Assembly (NCBI RefSeq): GCF_016464015.1
Contig: NZ_JACDXT010000001.1
Coordinates: forward strand, 62,001-126,000
Direction of reading: 5' to 3'
DNA length: 64,000 bases
From: Psychrobacter sp. bablab_jr014
Lineage (GTDB): Bacteria; Pseudomonadota; Gammaproteobacteria; Pseudomonadales; Moraxellaceae
Below, one piece after another: positions 56,687 to 64,000 of this stretch. Positions within the stretch are counted from its first letter, which is position 1. Each line of letters starts with the position of its first letter. The notes under the pieces were generated by a model. The model was not told where the DNA came from and made no database searches. It saw only the letters and a list, made by a program, of their open reading frames with translations. The translations under genes were made by a program, and so were the position numbers.

Positions 56687-57709
56687 ATGACCGATACTTC
56701 ATTATCTCGCCCATCGACCGCGCCAACATCTTTAAGCTACGCCGATATCCAAAGCATCGTCGCTGATGATTTTGAGATTATGGACAAGCAAGTATTTGGC
56801 AGTCTTAATTCTAAAGTACAGCTGGTGATGAGTGTCTCACAGCATGTGATTAATGCGGGCGGCAAGCGGATGCGCCCACTGATTACCCTGCTCTGCGCGC
56901 GTATGCTAAACGATGCACCATCCAAAGAGGCGATGCATCTGGCAGCCATCACCGAGATGCTGCACACCGCAACACTGGTACACGATGATGTGATTGATGA
57001 GTCGGGTCAGCGCCGCGGCAAACCGACCGCCAATGCGACGTGGGACAATGCCACCGCCGTTTTGGTTGGTGATTATCTGATTGCGCGCGCGTTTAATTTG
57101 CTGGTCGGCTTTCAAAGCCTACCGCTGTTACAGCTGTTTTCAGACGGTACGTGCGACATTGCTGAGGGTGAGGTATTGCAGCTCCAGCATCAGCACAACC
57201 CGAGCGCAACCGAGGCAGATTATCTTGCCATTATTGACGGTAAGACCTCACGCCTGTTTATGATGGCGACGCAAGGGGCGGCAATTTTGCAAAACAAAAC
57301 CGAGCATTTGCAGGCGCTGGCAGACTTTGGGCAGCATTTTGGCAATGCATTTCAAATCATTGATGATGTGCTCGATTACAGCGGCGACAGCGAAGTGATG
57401 GGCAAAAACTTGGGCGATGACTTGGCAGAAGGCAAGCCGACTTTGCCAACGATTCAGGCGCTAGCACTGCTCAAAGACAATGATAAAGCAGGTTTTGATA
57501 AGCTGCGTATCGCAGTACAAACGGGCAAAACCGACAATGCTGAGGCGCTGATTGCGTTAGTGCGCGAATCAGGTGCATTAGAATATTGCCGCAAACGGGC
57601 ACTTGAAGAGACAGCATTGGCACAACAGGCGCTAGAGACACTGCCTGATAATCGCTATCGTCAAGGCTTGTATCAACTGACCGAGCTTGCCAGCGCACGC
57701 TTGGTATAG
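56687..57709 (+). CDS. ispB: Polyprenyl (octaprenyl) diphosphate synthase
   Basis: Extends farnesyl diphosphate with isopentenyl diphosphate to the long side chain of ubiquinone. The two aspartate-rich motifs are LVHDDVIDE and IIDDVLDY, and GGKRMRPL is the substrate-binding segment. 340 residues. The UbiA-pathway partners here are the two hydroxylases at 15.5-18.1 kb. A terminator follows 33 bases after the stop. Confidence 0.94.
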   Translation: MTDTSLSRPSTAPTSLSYADIQSIVADDFEIMDKQVFGSLNSKVQLVMSVSQHVINAGGKRMRPLITLLCARMLNDAPSKEAMHLAAITEMLHTATLVHDDVIDESGQRRGKPTANATWDNATAVLVGDYLIARAFNLLVGFQSLPLLQLFSDGTCDIAEGEVLQLQHQHNPSATEADYLAIIDGKTSRLFMMATQGAAILQNKTEHLQALADFGQHFGNAFQIIDDVLDYSGDSEVMGKNLGDDLAEGKPTLPTIQALALLKDNDKAGFDKLRIAVQTGKTDNAEALIALVRESGALEYCRKRALEETALAQQALETLPDNRYRQGLYQLTELASARLV

Positions 57710-57742
57710 CGCACTATGTTTGTTACAAAGCTAGATTGTGAT

Positions 57743-57777
57743 AATGCCGTTTAAATTGAAATAAGCGGCATTTTTTA
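57743..57777 (+). terminator. Intrinsic terminator after ispB
   Basis: AATGCCG and CGGCATT pair around a 16-base loop and lead into six T. Confidence 0.75.
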
Positions 57778-58245
57778 TACTCTTTCATGAGTTTCTATAT
57801 TTTAAAAATAATAATACATGGCATGGCAAGGTATAACGCTTGCAATAGCACTGTAATTAATTCACAATAGTCTGTTTTTTCTTATTTATTAGTAAGCAGT
57901 CATCACGATATCTTTTTACTGGCGGCTTATTGTTTGCCACTCACACACTTCCTACCTTACACACGTCTATATACGTTACTTTACACAGTAAAAGCTTAAC
58001 TTATCTTAACTTTACAAGGGGCTACAGTCTGTGTACAAAGCAAATTTTTACAATCATTTCAGAATAATTTGCGCGAAATATTTAATACATAACAAAAAGT
58101 AACAATCTATAAATGAAGCTGTGCTTAACCCTGTTATCAGTAGGTATTAGGGGTAAGTCTTGTATTTCGGTGCTTTCTAGCCAAAACCGTGGGTAAAAAG
58201 GTTTTTATATGCTTTTTTGCGCCTTTTTCTATAGACTGTTTAGGG
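57778..58245. other. Intergenic region upstream of the efflux operon
   Basis: AT-rich, no supported ORF and no regulator gene. Together with 58246-58452 it forms the promoter and leader region of the RND operon. Confidence 0.45.
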
Positions 58246-58277
58246 TTGACTGTTGGGTATACCCTATAGTTTATAAT
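58246..58277 (+). promoter_or_regulatory. Candidate RND-operon promoter with internal palindrome
   Basis: TTGACT (58246-58251) and TATAAT (58272-58277) are separated by 20 bases, with the palindrome GGGTATACCC (58255-58264) between them. A spacer of 19-20 bases with a central operator is the pattern of MerR-family promoters. If used, it gives a leader of about 170 bases. A plain repressor site is the alternative. Confidence 0.45.
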
Positions 58278-58452
58278 AGTTTCTCTTCTTTGATGCATTT
58301 TTGTTGGGTATGGGTGTCAAGCGTTGTCCATACGTTGCTGTATTTAGCACTTTTTTAATGCTTACTCATAAACAACTCGCTCAAAATGTCATTTCTAACT
58401 ACAGATTGAACAGACCACCCTTATTTATTTTAAAAGATTATCGAGGACATTG

Positions 58453-59829
58453 ATGAAGCACTCTTATCTTGCGCTTGTAATAGCATCTGTACTTTCTAGC
58501 GCGGTACTGGTCGGCTGTAGCAGTAAAGATGACGACGTCGAGGCTGCTGCCGCACAGCAAATGCCGCCGCCTGTCGTCAACGTCCAAACTGTCAGCTTTG
58601 AAACGGTACCTCAAGTTCAAACCTTTTCAGGACGTACTGCTGCTTATCAAACCGCGGACGTACGCCCACAAGTCAACGGCATTATCGATGAAGTGTTGTT
58701 CCGCGAAGGCAGTGTGGTGAAAAAGAATCAGCCACTCTATCGCATTAACCCTGACAACTATACATCGTCTATCGCGAGTGGTGAGGCTGCGGTACAACAA
58801 GCTCGCGCCAATTATCAAACGGCATTGGCCAACCGCGCCAGTGCTCAATCCGAAATCGTCAGTCAACAGGCGCAATTGGCGCAGGCACGAGATGATTTGA
58901 GCCGATTGGAAAAACTGGTTGCTATCGACGCCATCAGTGCTCAGCAGTACGAGCAGGCCAAAACCGCGGTACGCACGGCTCAAGCCGCGATAGATAGTGC
59001 GCGCGCAGCAGCAGCCCAAGCGCAAGCAGGTATCGAAAGCGCGAAGGCAGGTATTCAAACCGCGGAATCCACCTTAAACGCCAGCTCACTAGATTTGAGT
59101 CGTACCATCGTACGTGCGCCCATTTCAGGACGTACAGGTCGCTCAGATGTGACCGCAGGTGCACTCGTCAGTGCCAGCCAAACCAATCCATTGGTAACTG
59201 TCTCACGACTTGACCCTATCTATGTTGACATCAGTCAATCATCTTCAGACCTACTCAAGCTGCGTCAGCAACTCTCAAGTGGTAATGCGCAGGCGGGTAT
59301 GAATAGCGTTGAATTGGTATTAGAAGACGGCAGTGTTTATCCAATACGTGGTCAGTTGGCACTCTCTGAAGCCAAGGTTGACGAATCAACAGGTGCTGTC
59401 ACGCTACGGGCGGTATTCCCTAACGAAAAAAACATTCTACTGCCAGGCATGTATGTCACTGCACGCTTGACACAAAGCGTCTTAACCAATGCTGTACTGT
59501 TGCCACAAAGCGCTATTACACGCTCACCAAAGAGCGAAACGCAAGTGTATATCGTGGATAGTAACAACACCATCCAAGTACGCCCAGTAACCGTGAATGG
59601 TACGCATGAAGGCAAGTGGGTCGTCACTGACGGTCTGGCTGCAGGAGATAAGGTCGTCATTGTTGGTGGCTCAAAAGTCAAACCTGAACAACAAGTCAAA
59701 ACTGAACCTTATGTAGAGGAAGGCGCGCAACCAGCCACTGCTGCTAATGCACCTCGCTCACAGACGCCAGTACAAGCGGCAAGAGAGATGCAAGAAAAAG
59801 AAAAGCAAAACAATGCAGGCGCGAACTAA
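58453..59829 (+). CDS. RND efflux periplasmic adaptor (AcrA/MexA/AdeI type)
   Basis: Membrane-fusion subunit of a tripartite multidrug pump, 458 residues. The signal peptide ends in the lipobox VLVGC, so it is lipid-anchored in the inner membrane. The biotinyl-lipoyl half DEVLFREGSVVKKNQPLYRI is followed by a coiled-coil hairpin rich in Ala and Gln, then the second lipoyl half (RTIVRAPISGRTGRSDVTAG) and the beta-barrel. ATG 58453 has GAGGA 5 bases upstream. It is the first gene of the operon with the pump and the outer-membrane factor. Confidence 0.95.
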   Translation: MKHSYLALVIASVLSSAVLVGCSSKDDDVEAAAAQQMPPPVVNVQTVSFETVPQVQTFSGRTAAYQTADVRPQVNGIIDEVLFREGSVVKKNQPLYRINPDNYTSSIASGEAAVQQARANYQTALANRASAQSEIVSQQAQLAQARDDLSRLEKLVAIDAISAQQYEQAKTAVRTAQAAIDSARAAAAQAQAGIESAKAGIQTAESTLNASSLDLSRTIVRAPISGRTGRSDVTAGALVSASQTNPLVTVSRLDPIYVDISQSSSDLLKLRQQLSSGNAQAGMNSVELVLEDGSVYPIRGQLALSEAKVDESTGAVTLRAVFPNEKNILLPGMYVTARLTQSVLTNAVLLPQSAITRSPKSETQVYIVDSNNTIQVRPVTVNGTHEGKWVVTDGLAAGDKVVIVGGSKVKPEQQVKTEPYVEEGAQPATAANAPRSQTPVQAAREMQEKEKQNNAGAN

Positions 59830-59866
59830 CCTTATCCAAAAGATAGTAAAGACTTAGGGATTTACC

Positions 59867-62800
59867 ATGTCACGTTTTTTTATTAATCGCCCTATTTTCG
59901 CGTGGGTTATGGCCATTTTGGTCATGCTCCTCGGGGTGATATCGGTATTAAACTTACCGATTGAGCAGTATCCGCGTATTGCACCGCCGACGATTACGGT
60001 TAGTGCGACCTATCCTGGTGCGAACGCGCAGACCGTCGAAAACTCAGTTGTCCAGATTATCGAGCAGCGTATGAAAGGGCTTGATGGTCTGATGTATATG
60101 TCCTCATCCAGCTCCTCAAACGGTGGCGCTTCAACGACGCTGACCTTTGAAAACGGTACAGACCCCGATACGGCACAAGTACAGGTGCAAAATAAGCTAC
60201 AAGCAGCAATGTCCTCACTGCCTGAATCTGTACAGCGTCAAGGGGTCAACGTCAATAAATCATCCAGCAGCTTTTTGATGGTACAGGCTTTCATCTCTGA
60301 TGGCAGCCTTGATCGTAACGACATCGCCGATTACGTCAACTCTAATGTGGTTGATCAAATCAGTCGAGTAGAAGGTGTGGGTAATGTACAGGTGTTTGGT
60401 TCGGCCTATGCCATGCGTATTTGGCTCGACCCTGAGCGCTTACGCAGTTATAGCCTCATGCCCTCAGACATTGTCAGTGCAGTATCGGCGCAGAATGCGC
60501 AGGTATCAGCAGGTCAGCTCGGACAAGCACCTGCGGACACCGATCGTCAGGTTATCAGTGCGACAGTGACGCTCCAAAGTTATATGCAGACACCTGATGA
60601 ATTTAGAAACATCCTCTTAAAAACAGACAATTCAGGCGCACAAGTCCGCTTGGGAGATGTCGCTGATGTCGAGATTGGTAGTGAAAACTATGGCGTTGTC
60701 TCGCTATACAACGGCAAACAAGCAGCAGGTATGGGTATCAGCTTGGCGGCGGGAGCAAACGCCCTAGACACGCGTGAAGCTGTTGAAGCGCGCATGGCGG
60801 AGCTGGAGCAAAACTTCCCAGCAGGCCTAACCTCAGTGGTACCTTATGACACGACGCCATTCGTTAAGCTGTCTATTGAGCAAGTGGTACACACCTTACT
60901 TGAAGCGATCGCGCTGGTATTTGTGGTGATGTTCTTGTTCTTACAGAACTGGCGTGCGACCATTATTCCTACGCTTGCCGTACCTGTAGTATTGCTCGGT
61001 ACGTTTGCCGTCTTGTATGTTGCAGGCTTTAGTATCAACGTCTTGACCATGTTTGCGATGGTACTCTCCATCGGTCTTTTGGTCGATGATGCTATTGTCG
61101 TGGTCGAGAACGTCGAGCGTATCTTAGAAGAAGACCCGCATATCTCGATTAAAGATGCGACCATTCAGTCGATGGGCGAGATTAGCAAAGTTGTTATCGG
61201 TATTGCTTTGATTCTATCAGCGGTATTCGTACCGATGGCATTCTTTGGGGGCTCAACAGGGGTTATTTATCGTCAGTTTTCAATCACCCTGATTACCAGT
61301 ATGGTGCTCTCAGCCGCCGTTGCGCTTATTTTTACCCCTGCCCTATGTGCAACTTTGCTCAAGCGCAGTAAAAGCCATGATAAGAACAATCTTGATAATC
61401 AAAAAGGGTTCTTTGGTTGGTTTAACCGCAGCTTTAATAAGGCCAGTAGTAAGTACGAAGGTTTTGTCGGTAAGAGCTTTCGCTTTAAGTGGCTGTATCT
61501 GATCGGCTATGCCGCTATTATCGCGGTGATGGCACTGGTGTTCTTGCGCATTCCTGGCTCGTTCTTGCCTGAAGAAGACCAAGGCATCATGCTGACTATC
61601 GTGCAGCTACCTGCAGGTGCGCCTATCAATGACACTCAAGAAGTACTTGATAAGATTGAAACGTATTATAGTGAACAAGAAGCCGATAATGTTGCCTCCG
61701 TCTTTACCATTGCAGGCTTTAGCTTTGCAGGTCAGGGACAAAATATGGGCTTGGCATTCATACGCTTAAACGATTGGGAAAACCGTACAGGCGATGAAAA
61801 CACAGCGCAAGCCATTGCAGGGCGCGCGATGGGATTCTTTACCACCCAGCTTAATGAAGCTCAAGTCTTCGCCCTTGTACCGCCTGCCATTACGGAGCTG
61901 GGCAATGCCAGTGGCTTTGATTTAATGCTTCAAGACGTGGGTAACATCGGGCACGATGGCCTACTAGAAGCGCGTAACATGCTACTTGGCATGGCAGCGC
62001 AAAGTGATCAAGTGACCCAAGTGCGCCCCAATGGCCAAGAAGATGCCCCCCAGCTCAAAGTTAATGTGAACCAAGAGCAAGCTGCTGCTTATGGCTTATC
62101 ACTTGCTAATATTAACGGCGTGATTTCAACCGCTTGGGGCTCAGGCTATATCAACGACTTTATTGATCGTGGCCGTATTAAACGCGTTTATGTTCAAGGC
62201 GAGCCAAGCAGCCGTACCAATCCAGAAGACTTAGGCAAGTGGTATGTGCGTAACGATGTGGGCGATATGATTTCATTTGATGCCTTCTCAAACAGCGAGT
62301 GGGAAATGGCGTCACCGCGCCTCACCCGTTACAACAGCTTTTCTTCTATGAACTTGCAAGGTGAAGCCGCGCCAGGTTTGAGTAGTGGTGAAGCGATGAG
62401 CGCCATGGAAGATATGATTGCCAAGCTGCCAGAAGGTGTGGGCTATGAATGGACAGGCCTGTCATTAGAAGAACAAAAATCAGGCGCACAAGCCCCAATC
62501 TTGTATGCCATCTCGATTCTTGTGGTCTTTTTATGTTTGGCAGCACTGTATGAGAGTTGGTCTATCCCCTTCTCTGTGCTACTCGTTGTCCCGCTTGGGG
62601 TCTTGGGCGCTGCATTATTTACGTGGATGCGCGACTTTGCCAACGACATTTACTTACAGGTTGGTCTATTGACGGTCGTTGGTCTGTCCGCCAAAAACGC
62701 GATTTTGATTATTGAGTTTGCCAAAGACCACCAAGAGGAAGGTTATAGTCTCAAAGAGGCCGTCATGACGGCAGCACGTCAGCGCTTGCGTCCTATTATC

Positions 62801-63046
62801 ATGACCTCACTTGCCTTTGGTATTGGTGTTGTGCCATTATTCTTGGCGAATGGTGCAGGCTCAGGCAGTCAAAATGCCATTGGTACCAGTGTGCTTGGTG
62901 GGGTGATTAGTGCCACCTTGCTTGGTATTTTCTTTATCCCAATGTTCTATATTTGGGTGCGGGGTATCTTCCCGCACCACTATGATAAGCCGCCTGAAGA
63001 TGATGACGCTTATCAGCCCGCCAGTTTTGGAGACAATACACGATGA
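59867..63046 (+). CDS. RND multidrug efflux pump (HAE1; AcrB/MexB/AdeJ type)
   Basis: Proton-driven inner-membrane pump of 1059 residues with 12 helices and two large periplasmic loops. The start FFINRPIFAWVMAILVMLLG is typical of HAE1 pumps. Proton-relay residues are present: the double Asp in GLLVDDAIVVVENVERI and the Lys in GLSAKNAILIIEFAKD. It should export a wide range of hydrophobic or amphiphilic compounds. Its last codons overlap the next gene by 4 bases (ATGA). Confidence 0.96.
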   Translation: MSRFFINRPIFAWVMAILVMLLGVISVLNLPIEQYPRIAPPTITVSATYPGANAQTVENSVVQIIEQRMKGLDGLMYMSSSSSSNGGASTTLTFENGTDPDTAQVQVQNKLQAAMSSLPESVQRQGVNVNKSSSSFLMVQAFISDGSLDRNDIADYVNSNVVDQISRVEGVGNVQVFGSAYAMRIWLDPERLRSYSLMPSDIVSAVSAQNAQVSAGQLGQAPADTDRQVISATVTLQSYMQTPDEFRNILLKTDNSGAQVRLGDVADVEIGSENYGVVSLYNGKQAAGMGISLAAGANALDTREAVEARMAELEQNFPAGLTSVVPYDTTPFVKLSIEQVVHTLLEAIALVFVVMFLFLQNWRATIIPTLAVPVVLLGTFAVLYVAGFSINVLTMFAMVLSIGLLVDDAIVVVENVERILEEDPHISIKDATIQSMGEISKVVIGIALILSAVFVPMAFFGGSTGVIYRQFSITLITSMVLSAAVALIFTPALCATLLKRSKSHDKNNLDNQKGFFGWFNRSFNKASSKYEGFVGKSFRFKWLYLIGYAAIIAVMALVFLRIPGSFLPEEDQGIMLTIVQLPAGAPINDTQEVLDKIETYYSEQEADNVASVFTIAGFSFAGQGQNMGLAFIRLNDWENRTGDENTAQAIAGRAMGFFTTQLNEAQVFALVPPAITELGNASGFDLMLQDVGNIGHDGLLEARNMLLGMAAQSDQVTQVRPNGQEDAPQLKVNVNQEQAAAYGLSLANINGVISTAWGSGYINDFIDRGRIKRVYVQGEPSSRTNPEDLGKWYVRNDVGDMISFDAFSNSEWEMASPRLTRYNSFSSMNLQGEAAPGLSSGEAMSAMEDMIAKLPEGVGYEWTGLSLEEQKSGAQAPILYAISILVVFLCLAALYESWSIPFSVLLVVPLGVLGAALFTWMRDFANDIYLQVGLLTVVGLSAKNAILIIEFAKDHQEEGYSLKEAVMTAARQRLRPIIMTSLAFGIGVVPLFLANGAGSGSQNAIGTSVLGGVISATLLGIFFIPMFYIWVRGIFPHHYDKPPEDDDAYQPASFGDNTR

Positions 63047-64000
63047 GTTTTCGTTCTTTTATTCAGCCGCGTCCGAGCTTTGCACGCTTCGATGCTACGG
63101 TAGCAGGCACACGTATTTCTAAAGTGCGCCCAAGCCGTATCTTAGCGCTATCGGTATTGGCAATGAGCATCAGTGCTTGTAACACCATTCCTAAAGCCAA
63201 CCATACGCCTGTACTGGCCGAACCAAACATTCCTGTGAATGAGGCGTATGAAAATTTTGATGCAGAAACCACCAGCGATGCCAATCAGCCCAGTATTGCG
63301 GCTACTCGCTGGCAGAGTTTTTATACCGATGAGCGCCTAAAAGCGCTTATCGCCATGGGTCTAGAAAACAATAAAGACTTTGAAAGTGCGCGTCTTGCTA
63401 TTGAAAAGGCACGCGCGCAATATCAAATTACCGATATTGAAGACTTACCCACTATCAATGGCTCGGCAGGTTATACCCGTCAAGGCCAAAATTCAAACAG
63501 TAGCAGCAGCTACAATGTCAATCTAGGCTTGGCAAGTTACGAATTGGACTTTTGGGGACGTATTGCTAGCTTAAAAGATCAAGCCTTGCAAAATTTCTTA
63601 GCGACGAGCGCCGCCAAAGACGCCACGCAAATCAGCTTAATCAGCAATATCGCACAAAGCTATGCCAATCTAAGCTATAGTGCCGCACAGCTACAACTGG
63701 CTCAAGCCACCGTAGAGAGTCGCGAGCAGTCATTGCGTATTACTAACGCCCGTTTTGCAGCAGGTGTCGATGCCAAACTGCCGTCACTGCAAGCCAGTGC
63801 AGCACTTGACAATGCAAAGCTGTCTGTACTGACAGCCCAAAGCAGCTTGTTGACTGCGCGTAACGCATTGCAGTATCTGATTGGCGCGCCGATTCCACAA
63901 GCGCTGATACCCCAACCACAGGTCACTAACCTGACCAGTGAGACGATATTTAATGCAGGCTTGCCAAGCGAGCTATTGCGCTATCGTCCTGATATCTTAC
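63043..64000 (+). CDS. RND outer-membrane factor (OprM/AdeK type), cut by window end
   Basis: The ATG at 63043 overlaps the pump stop codon (ATGA). The frame stays open for 319 codons to the window edge, so the 3' part is missing. A lipobox (MSISAC) at about residue 46 marks a lipoprotein; the segment before it is unusually long for a signal peptide. TolC-family marks follow: TRWQSFYTDERLKALI, YELDFWGRI, ARFAAGVDAKL and LLRYRPDIL. It would form the outer-membrane channel of the pump. Confidence 0.93.
   Translation, partial: MSFRSFIQPRPSFARFDATVAGTRISKVRPSRILALSVLAMSISACNTIPKANHTPVLAEPNIPVNEAYENFDAETTSDANQPSIAATRWQSFYTDERLKALIAMGLENNKDFESARLAIEKARAQYQITDIEDLPTINGSAGYTRQGQNSNSSSSYNVNLGLASYELDFWGRIASLKDQALQNFLATSAAKDATQISLISNIAQSYANLSYSAAQLQLAQATVESREQSLRITNARFAAGVDAKLPSLQASAALDNAKLSVLTAQSSLLTARNALQYLIGAPIPQALIPQPQVTNLTSETIFNAGLPSELLRYRPDIL

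Noticed and set aside
1-64000. tRNA, rRNA, CRISPR arrays, prophage or toxin-antitoxin genes
   Set aside because: I looked for tRNA T-loop patterns, regular direct repeats with spacers, and phage or toxin-antitoxin protein motifs, and found none. A dedicated scan could still find a weak case.

Overview
The window looks like chromosomal DNA of a gamma-proteobacterium of the family Moraxellaceae, most probably Psychrobacter. The grounds are the moderate G+C content, the fused nuoCD in a complete nuo operon, a NadQ/NrtR-like regulator beside nadC and nadA, an AdeIJK/MexAB-like efflux operon, and protein sequences that read as Psychrobacter-like. This placement comes from recognition, not from a database search. 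Nearly all of the window is core metabolism. I see no prophage, CRISPR array, integron, tRNA or rRNA gene, and no complete insertion sequence.

Layout. 1-7200: the end of an unidentified ORF, a SotB-like MFS exporter, a dicarboxylate/amino acid:cation symporter, NAD-malic enzyme, and a PAS-GGDEF-EAL protein with a degenerate GGDEF site. 7280-7550: a 269-bp MITE-like element with 18-bp terminal inverted repeats. 7600-12920: the de novo NAD block, with nadC and a NadQ-like repressor on the minus strand and nadA-nadB on the plus strand. Near-identical palindromic operators lie upstream of nadC and nadA. 13050-18140: lysine exporter LysO, a conserved membrane protein of unknown function, and two tandem UbiH-family ubiquinone hydroxylases. 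18700-23750: phoH, ybeY, an MscS channel, a Moraxellaceae-type hypothetical, and ferredoxin-NADP reductase. 23888-39946: the complex I operon nuoA-B-CD-E-F-G-H-I-J-K-L-M-N on the minus strand, with a terminator after nuoN. 39950-41200: a long non-coding stretch holding a candidate short transcript. 41200-50060: rnhB, lpxB, DAHP synthase, pepN, a Pal-like lipoprotein, a phosphopantetheinyl transferase and an outer-membrane beta-barrel. 50600-57710: acyl-CoA ligase, an MFS transporter, a HIT protein, lolA, rpmA-rplU and ispB. 58250-64000: an RND tripartite efflux operon (adaptor, pump, and an outer-membrane factor cut by the window edge).

Themes. Several genes converge on NAD and quinone metabolism: NAD synthesis (nadA, nadB, nadC, nadQ), NADH production (malic enzyme), NADH oxidation (complex I), quinone biosynthesis (ispB, two Ubi hydroxylases) and NADPH/ferredoxin exchange (fpr). 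They are spread along the window and are not one operon. The points most worth a second look are the paired NadQ operators, the MITE and its solo end, the extra segments in NuoA, NuoG and NuoK, the short-transcript candidate at 40.8-41.0 kb, the Asp-to-Asn change in the symporter's sodium-site motif, and the MerR-like promoter geometry ahead of the efflux operon. I did not find a convincing new multi-gene system.
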